A stretch of DNA of 20,425 bases. Source: DASRDS01 sp035569435. GTDB taxonomy: Bacteria; Gemmatimonadota; Gemmatimonadetes; Gemmatimonadales; Gemmatimonadaceae. The first letter of the stretch is position 1, and every line of letters starts with the position of its first letter. Where the stretch lies: NCBI GenBank assembly GCA_035569435.1, contig DATMNB010000146.1:1-20425 (forward strand), read 5' to 3'. Position numbers and translations under genes: made by a program. A model generated the notes under the pieces. That model worked only from the letters and a program-made list of their open reading frames with translations. It was not told the origin of the DNA and made no database searches. Positions 16,874 to 20,425 of this stretch are shown here, piece after piece.

Positions 16874-17374
16874 CGCGCGATAGAAGTACGTCGTCGCGCA
16901 CAACCCGCCGTGCGGCATGAGCGCGTACCCGGGAATGACGCCGCACCGCTGCCATCCCAGTCGGCTATAGAGTCGCTCGGCGTCGCTCCCTGTCACGGTA
17001 TCGAGCACGAGCAACGACTTCCCACACTCCCGCCCCAGTGCTTCCGCCGCCCGTATCAGCGCCGCGCCCACCCCATGCCGTCGCGCGCGCCGATGCACCA
17101 ACATCTTCGACAGATCCGCCCGGTGCGGCTGATTCTCGGGCTGCTCGAGCACCAACTGCACGGTCCCGACGATGCCGTTGTCGTCGTCCGCCACCAACAG
17201 CGCCCGCTCGCCCCGGCTCACGCCCTCCGCGACCCGACGCCAGAACGCGACCGCCTTCTGTCGCGACAACGGATGCATGAAGCTCACCGACGCCCCGCCC
17301 TCGACACAATCGATGAGCAACTCGGCCAGTCCGTCGATCTCCGCGTCAGTCACGGTCACCAGTCGCCGAATCAT
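16862..17374 (-). CDS. GNAT N-acetyltransferase
   Basis: A 170-residue GNAT-fold acetyltransferase. The central strand (ALLVADDDNGIVGTVQLVLE) leads into the acetyl-CoA loop RARRHGVGAAL (96-106, pattern R-x-x-G-x-G/A). LLVLDTVTGSDAERLYSRLGWQRCG (121-145) is the family's late strand and helix. Acetyl-CoA would be used to modify a small amine or protein; the substrate is not predictable. I take ATG 17374; a GTG one codon earlier is equally possible. The gene begins six bases after the cupin-regulator stop with no clear ribosome-binding site, so coupled translation is likely. Regulator plus GNAT is a common pairing, and the acetyltransferase may act on the ligand that the regulator senses. Confidence 0.92.
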   Translation of the reverse strand: MIRRLVTVTDAEIDGLAELLIDCVEGGASVSFMHPLSRQKAVAFWRRVAEGVSRGERALLVADDDNGIVGTVQLVLEQPENQPHRADLSKMLVHRRARRHGVGAALIRAAEALGRECGKSLLVLDTVTGSDAERLYSRLGWQRCGVIPGYALMPHGGLCATTYFYRALGE

Positions 17375-17380
17375 CACGGC

Positions 17381-17935
17381 TCACTCACGCACGATGACAA
17401 CCGCATAGCGCGCGATTTGTCGGGTGGGATTCTGGAACATGATGGGTCGATCCAGCACCATCGCCAGACAGTCCCCCGCGCCCAGCCGATACCGCGTGTC
17501 GCCGTACGTGACCTCGATGCTCCCGTCGAGCACCCACACCTGCTGGTGCACCACGACGTCCCGCGCCCCCGTCTCGTACGCCACCCGCGCTCCTGCCGGG
17601 AACGCCACCTCGACGATCTGCATCGGCGACGCCACGCCACTCGGCGACACATTCCGCCGCACGTACCCGGACTCCGGATCGCGCCACGACACCTGCTCCG
17701 AATGCCGCGCCACCGGTTCCGCCTTGACCCGCGGTCCTTCGAAGAGCGACGCCAGCGTCACACTCAACCCGGTCGCCAACTTCTCCAGCACCACGGCCGT
17801 CGGACTACTCTCCCCTCGCTCGATGAGCGAGATCATCGACCGACTGACCCCTGACCGCGTTGCCAGCGCCTCGAGCGACAACCCGCGCGCCGCCCGCAAA
17901 TCGGCGACGCGCTGTGCGATTGCATCCTGTATCAT
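17381..17935 (-). CDS. XRE regulator with C-terminal cupin
   Basis: A 184-residue transcription factor. Residues 5-66 are an XRE helix-turn-helix (QRVADLRAARGLSLEALATRSG, SRSMISLIERGESSP). Residues 105-170 are a small cupin sensor: VVVHQQVWVLDGSIEVTYGDTRYRLGAGDCL. The family usually senses a small amine or amino acid derivative and represses its own operon. The start at 17935 is chosen because a near-consensus promoter ends six bases before the ATG. The frame runs on to 17983 but would cover that promoter. Two nested inverted repeats lie over the -10 and the start codon, in keeping with autoregulation. It is co-directional with the GNAT gene, five bases away. Confidence 0.92.
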   Translation of the reverse strand: MIQDAIAQRVADLRAARGLSLEALATRSGVSRSMISLIERGESSPTAVVLEKLATGLSVTLASLFEGPRVKAEPVARHSEQVSWRDPESGYVRRNVSPSGVASPMQIVEVAFPAGARVAYETGARDVVVHQQVWVLDGSIEVTYGDTRYRLGAGDCLAMVLDRPIMFQNPTRQIARYAVVIVRE

Positions 17936-17958
17936 GGATACATTATCTACTATACAGG
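17926..17958. promoter_or_regulatory. Nested inverted repeats: candidate operator of the cupin regulator
   Basis: An outer dyad CCTGTAT (17926-17932) / ATACAGG (17952-17958) encloses an inner dyad TGTATC (17928-17933) / GATACA (17937-17942), which is centred next to the start codon. Both are perfect. They cover the -10 box and the first codon, so a bound regulator would block transcription. Confidence 0.6.
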
Positions 17959-17970
17959 ACACCCCGTCAA
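17942..17970 (-). promoter_or_regulatory. Sigma-70 promoter, leaderless, for the cupin regulator
   Basis: On the minus strand, TTGACG (17970-17965), a 17-bp spacer and GATAAT (17947-17942) each match the consensus at five of six positions. Only GTATCC separates the -10 from the ATG, so the message should begin at the start codon. Confidence 0.75.
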
Positions 17971-17987
17971 GCGATCCACCCAACTAT

Positions 17988-18013
17988 AGATGAGGTCGCC
18001 AGATGAGGTCGCC
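17988..18013. repeat. Tandem 13-bp direct repeat
   Basis: AGATGAGGTCGCC occurs twice in direct succession with no mismatch (17988-18000 and 18001-18013). It lies between the acetamidase-like stop and the promoter of the cupin regulator. It could be a recent duplication or paired binding sites. Confidence 0.85.
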
Positions 18014-18020
18014 CGCAACC

Positions 18021-19124
18021 TTAACACCCCCGCACCCAGCCCGGCAGCCGCTGCTTGTCGATCTTCACAAGCACCGTGTACTCCGGATCGACGATCTGGA
18101 TGATGGGCGCCTTCGCATTCTGCGAGACAAACTGGTACGCGTCGATCTCTGACAACCGTGTCACGTCGCGCACCCACCCGACCATCGCCTTGAACGCCAC
18201 GCGCGCCGCATCCTCGAGCGGCCGCCCTGACCCGACAAACATCACGGCGTCGTCGTTCTCGATCCGCGGCACCGCCGCGTACTTCCCCTTCACCAGATCC
18301 ACCACGACCTCGACGTGCATGGCCCCCTCGATGGCCGCCCCCATGATCTCCCCGTCGCCCATCGCATAGTGCCCGTCCCCAAACGAGACCAGGCCTCCCG
18401 GCACGTTGACGCCGAGGAAGACCGTATTGAACGCTCTCACCTCCGGGCAGTCCATGTTCCCCCCAAACGGCCCCGGCGCGATCGTCGAACGCACCTCGCC
18501 GGACGCCGGCGCCACACCGAGGCAGCCGAGGAACGGCGCGAGCGGCACATCCCAGGAGACTTTCCCATCGCGCGACGTCGTGCGCGCCGCACTCCGCTCA
18601 GCGTTGACGTCGTAGCGCCACGTCGACTCGGGAAAGTCTGGCCCGAGCATGGCAGTCCGGTCCGTGCCCACGAGCGCCCCGAACCCGGGCGAGAACGACG
18701 ACACCGCCCACGTCCGGGCTGGCTCGAGCTTGATGATGTGAATGGCGAGCGTATCGCCGGGCTCCGCGCCCTCGACAAAGAACGGCCCGGTTTGCGGGTT
18801 GTCATGTCCGGGCGGCATGACCTTGGATGGCAGATCCCGTGACGTCTTCACTAAGCCGTCGAAACAGTCCTCAGTCCATGTGACGATGCGCGTGCCCGGC
18901 TGGATGCGATGCCGCGGCGCAGCGCCGCCAAATGTGTATACCAGCTCCTCGTGCTTGGGTATCCAACTGAGCACGGGACCCGAGCCGGGTTCCACAGGCG
19001 CGACCGAGGCTGCCGGTGGCGCCGGAACACTGGCGACACTGCTCCCCGCCTCCCCACGGCATGCCGCGACCGCGCCAAGGAGGCCAAGTGGCGCGGCGAC
19101 CACGAACTCTCTGCGTGTTTGCAC
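18021..19124 (-). CDS. Exported acetamidase/formamidase family protein
   Basis: A 367-residue protein of the FmdA/AmdA family, whose members hydrolyse formamide or acetamide to ammonia and the acid. The family blocks are clear: PGPFGGNMDCPE (217-228), NTVFLGVNVPGG (233-244) and GDGHYAMGDGEI (249-260). The N-terminus MQTRREFVVAAPLGLLGAVAAC carries a twin-arginine motif and a lipobox (VAAC, Cys22), so it is probably exported and lipidated, unlike the cytosolic textbook enzymes. The start GTG 19124 is supported by GGGAG about six bases upstream and by the leader; a frame from 19196 would cover the divergent promoter. It lies 41 bp from the divergent sugar permease gene. The true substrate in this exported branch is unknown. 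Confidence 0.88.
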   Translation of the reverse strand: MQTRREFVVAAPLGLLGAVAACRGEAGSSVASVPAPPAASVAPVEPGSGPVLSWIPKHEELVYTFGGAAPRHRIQPGTRIVTWTEDCFDGLVKTSRDLPSKVMPPGHDNPQTGPFFVEGAEPGDTLAIHIIKLEPARTWAVSSFSPGFGALVGTDRTAMLGPDFPESTWRYDVNAERSAARTTSRDGKVSWDVPLAPFLGCLGVAPASGEVRSTIAPGPFGGNMDCPEVRAFNTVFLGVNVPGGLVSFGDGHYAMGDGEIMGAAIEGAMHVEVVVDLVKGKYAAVPRIENDDAVMFVGSGRPLEDAARVAFKAMVGWVRDVTRLSEIDAYQFVSQNAKAPIIQIVDPEYTVLVKIDKQRLPGWVRGC

Positions 19125-19153
19125 AGCGTCTCCCGTGAAGATGCGTTCATCGC

Positions 19154-19159
19154 AATATT
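19154..19159 (+). promoter_or_regulatory. -10-like box of the permease gene
   Basis: AATATT, inside the palindrome CAATATTG (19153-19160), is followed by GGGCTC and the GTG at 19166. The six-base spacing matches the other leaderless starts in the window. The same palindrome could serve the divergent gene. Confidence 0.35.
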
Positions 19160-19165
19160 GGGCTC

Positions 19166-20158
19166 GTGTATCTGCCCGAAGCCTATCCGGTGGCACTCCT
19201 GTTCATGCTCCTCAGCATGATGTGCTGGGGCTCGTGGGCCAACACGATGAAGCTGGCCCCGGGCTGGCGGTTCCAACTGTACTACTGGGATTACGCCCTG
19301 GGCGTCCTGCTCACAAGTGTCCTGTGGGCGCTCACGCTCGGCTCAGTCCATGGCGGCCCCTCGACGCTCCTCGCATCGATCGCCGGCGCACGACCCGCCA
19401 ACGTACTGTATGCGCTCCTCGCCGGCACGATCTTCAACGTCGCGAACCTGCTCCTCGTCGCGGCCATCGAGCTGGCCGGCCTGGCCGTCGCGTTCCCGAT
19501 TGGCATCGGCCTGGCACTCGTCGTCGGCGTGCTCCTCAACTACGCCCAGTCTCCGCGCGGCAACGCCACGCTCCTCTTCACTGGCGTCGGCCTGATCGTG
19601 GTGGCCATCGTCCTCGATGCCATGGCCTATCGCCGCAAGGAGACCGCCCACCCAACGCTCAGCGCCAAGGCCATCGCGATCAGCCTCGCATGCGGTGTGC
19701 TCATGGGACTGTTCTATCCCTTCGTCACCCGCGCCAGCTCGGGCGAGGGCGCGCTCGGCCCCTATGCCGTGTCAGTCGTGTTTGCCACCGGTCTCGTGCT
19801 CTCAGCCATCCCCGTCAATTATTTCCTGATGCGACACCCGCTCGCCGCGGACGGGCCACTCGACATGCGGGACTACGCCCGTGGCAAATCCCGGTGGCAC
19901 ATCGCGGGTCTGTTCGGGGGGTGTATCTGGTGTACGGGCACGGTGCTCAACTTCGTGGCCGCCCACGCCCACATCGTCGGCCCCGCGATCTCGTACGCGA
20001 TCGGCCAGGGCGCCACACTCGTCTCGGCGGCATGGGGCGTGTTCGTGTGGCACGAGTTCGACGGCGCGCCGCTGGTCGCCCGCCGATTGCTCGGGTGGAT
20101 GTTCCCGTGTTTCGTCGCGGGCTTGGCGCTGGTGGCTATCGCGCCGATCGTCCGATGA
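19166..20158 (+). CDS. DMT-superfamily sugar permease (GRP/ureide permease-like)
   Basis: A 330-residue protein with about ten membrane helices. Near the N-terminus it shows MMCWGSWANTMKLA and FQLYYWDYALG, which I associate with the GRP/ureide permease-like branch of drug/metabolite transporters. Later landmarks are IELAGLAVAFPIGIGLALVVG, CGVLMGLFYPF and ISYAIGQGATLVSAAWGVFVWHEF. It should import a small polar solute with protons or sodium. The next gene is a ribokinase overlapping by four bases (ATGA), so ribose or a ribonucleoside is the likely cargo, by analogy with RbsU-RbsK. The start is GTG 19166, with a -10-like box six bases upstream and no ribosome-binding site. Confidence 0.85.
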   Translation: MYLPEAYPVALLFMLLSMMCWGSWANTMKLAPGWRFQLYYWDYALGVLLTSVLWALTLGSVHGGPSTLLASIAGARPANVLYALLAGTIFNVANLLLVAAIELAGLAVAFPIGIGLALVVGVLLNYAQSPRGNATLLFTGVGLIVVAIVLDAMAYRRKETAHPTLSAKAIAISLACGVLMGLFYPFVTRASSGEGALGPYAVSVVFATGLVLSAIPVNYFLMRHPLAADGPLDMRDYARGKSRWHIAGLFGGCIWCTGTVLNFVAAHAHIVGPAISYAIGQGATLVSAAWGVFVWHEFDGAPLVARRLLGWMFPCFVAGLALVAIAPIVR

Positions 20159-20425
20159 CGCGCCCGATCCTGGTGGTCGGCAGCGTGAACATGGATGCGG
20201 TGTGCGCCGTCGATCGCATCCCGCGTCCGGGTGAGACGGTGCTGGGCCAGGACGTGCAGTTCTTCCACGGCGGCAAAGGCGCCAACCAGGCGGCGGGGAT
20301 CGCGCGGCTTGGTCACCCGGTCCGCATGGTCGGTCGGGTCGGCGACGACAGCACCGGCGCCCAACTCCGGGCCGGGCTCCGCGCGGCGGGTGTCGACGTC
20401 CGACGTCTCGCCACCACGCGAGGCG
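20155..20425 (+). CDS. rbsK: Ribokinase, N-terminal part
   Basis: The first 90 residues of a PfkB-family sugar kinase; the gene runs off the window. The opening VVGSVNMDAVCAVDRIPRPGE (8-28) is the ribokinase N-terminus, and FFHGGKGANQA (37-47) is its first signature. GRVGDDSTG (60-68) follows. Ribokinase phosphorylates D-ribose to ribose 5-phosphate in the cytoplasm. The ATG overlaps the permease stop by four bases, so uptake and phosphorylation are produced together. The catalytic Asp lies beyond the window, so another PfkB sugar kinase remains possible. Confidence 0.9.
   Translation, partial: MTRPILVVGSVNMDAVCAVDRIPRPGETVLGQDVQFFHGGKGANQAAGIARLGHPVRMVGRVGDDSTGAQLRAGLRAAGVDVRRLATTRG

Overview
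This is a GC-rich, gene-dense stretch of a bacterial chromosome. I infer a soil or sediment member of the Gemmatimonadota or a neighbouring phylum. The reasons are a large Ser/Thr kinase with a C-terminal TPR region, a secreted TonB-C-like protein, exported enzymes with twin-arginine leaders, and several start codons that sit directly after a -10 box. This placement is inference, not proof. No rRNA, tRNA, CRISPR, transposase or phage gene was found. The only mobile-type locus is a VapBC-like toxin-antitoxin pair.

Layout. (A) 1-4304: the end of a gene that may encode a solute-binding protein is translationally coupled to an NtrY-like sensor kinase and an NtrC-type sigma-54 activator. These are followed by a TPR lipoprotein gene whose upstream region holds two enhancer-like dyads and a sigma-54-type promoter. 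(B) 4305-6327: a perfect 17-bp inverted repeat lies in front of a two-gene unit, a secreted protein with a TonB-C-like end and a metallophosphoesterase. (C) 6314-7846, minus strand: a GlsB/YeaQ-type membrane protein and a DUF937-TM-OmpA fusion. (D) 8001-9206: a Tat-exported bicupin of the oxalate decarboxylase family. (E) 9333-10158: vapBC with its promoter and operator. (F) 10163-10498, minus: a YnfA-like small membrane protein. (G) 10545-13457: a transmembrane Ser/Thr kinase. (H) 13473-15940, minus: a likely operon of an exported alpha/beta hydrolase with an Asp nucleophile, a CPBP protease and a secreted NTF2-like protein. It is divergent from an MmyB-type regulator at 16052. (I) 16862-17935, minus: a cupin-XRE regulator and a GNAT acetyltransferase. 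(J) 18021-19124, minus: an exported acetamidase/formamidase family protein. (K) 19166-20425: a GRP/DMT-type sugar permease overlapping the start of a ribokinase gene.

The genes look like several separate environmental-sensing and periplasmic-maintenance units, not one pathway. The strongest multi-gene stories are the sigma-54 module in A, the divergent regulator/hydrolase operon in H, and the permease-ribokinase pair in K. I do not see a clear new defence or biosynthetic system. The most unusual items are the nested inverted repeat at 4338-4378, the hydrolase without its expected catalytic histidine, and the repeated leaderless promoter layout.
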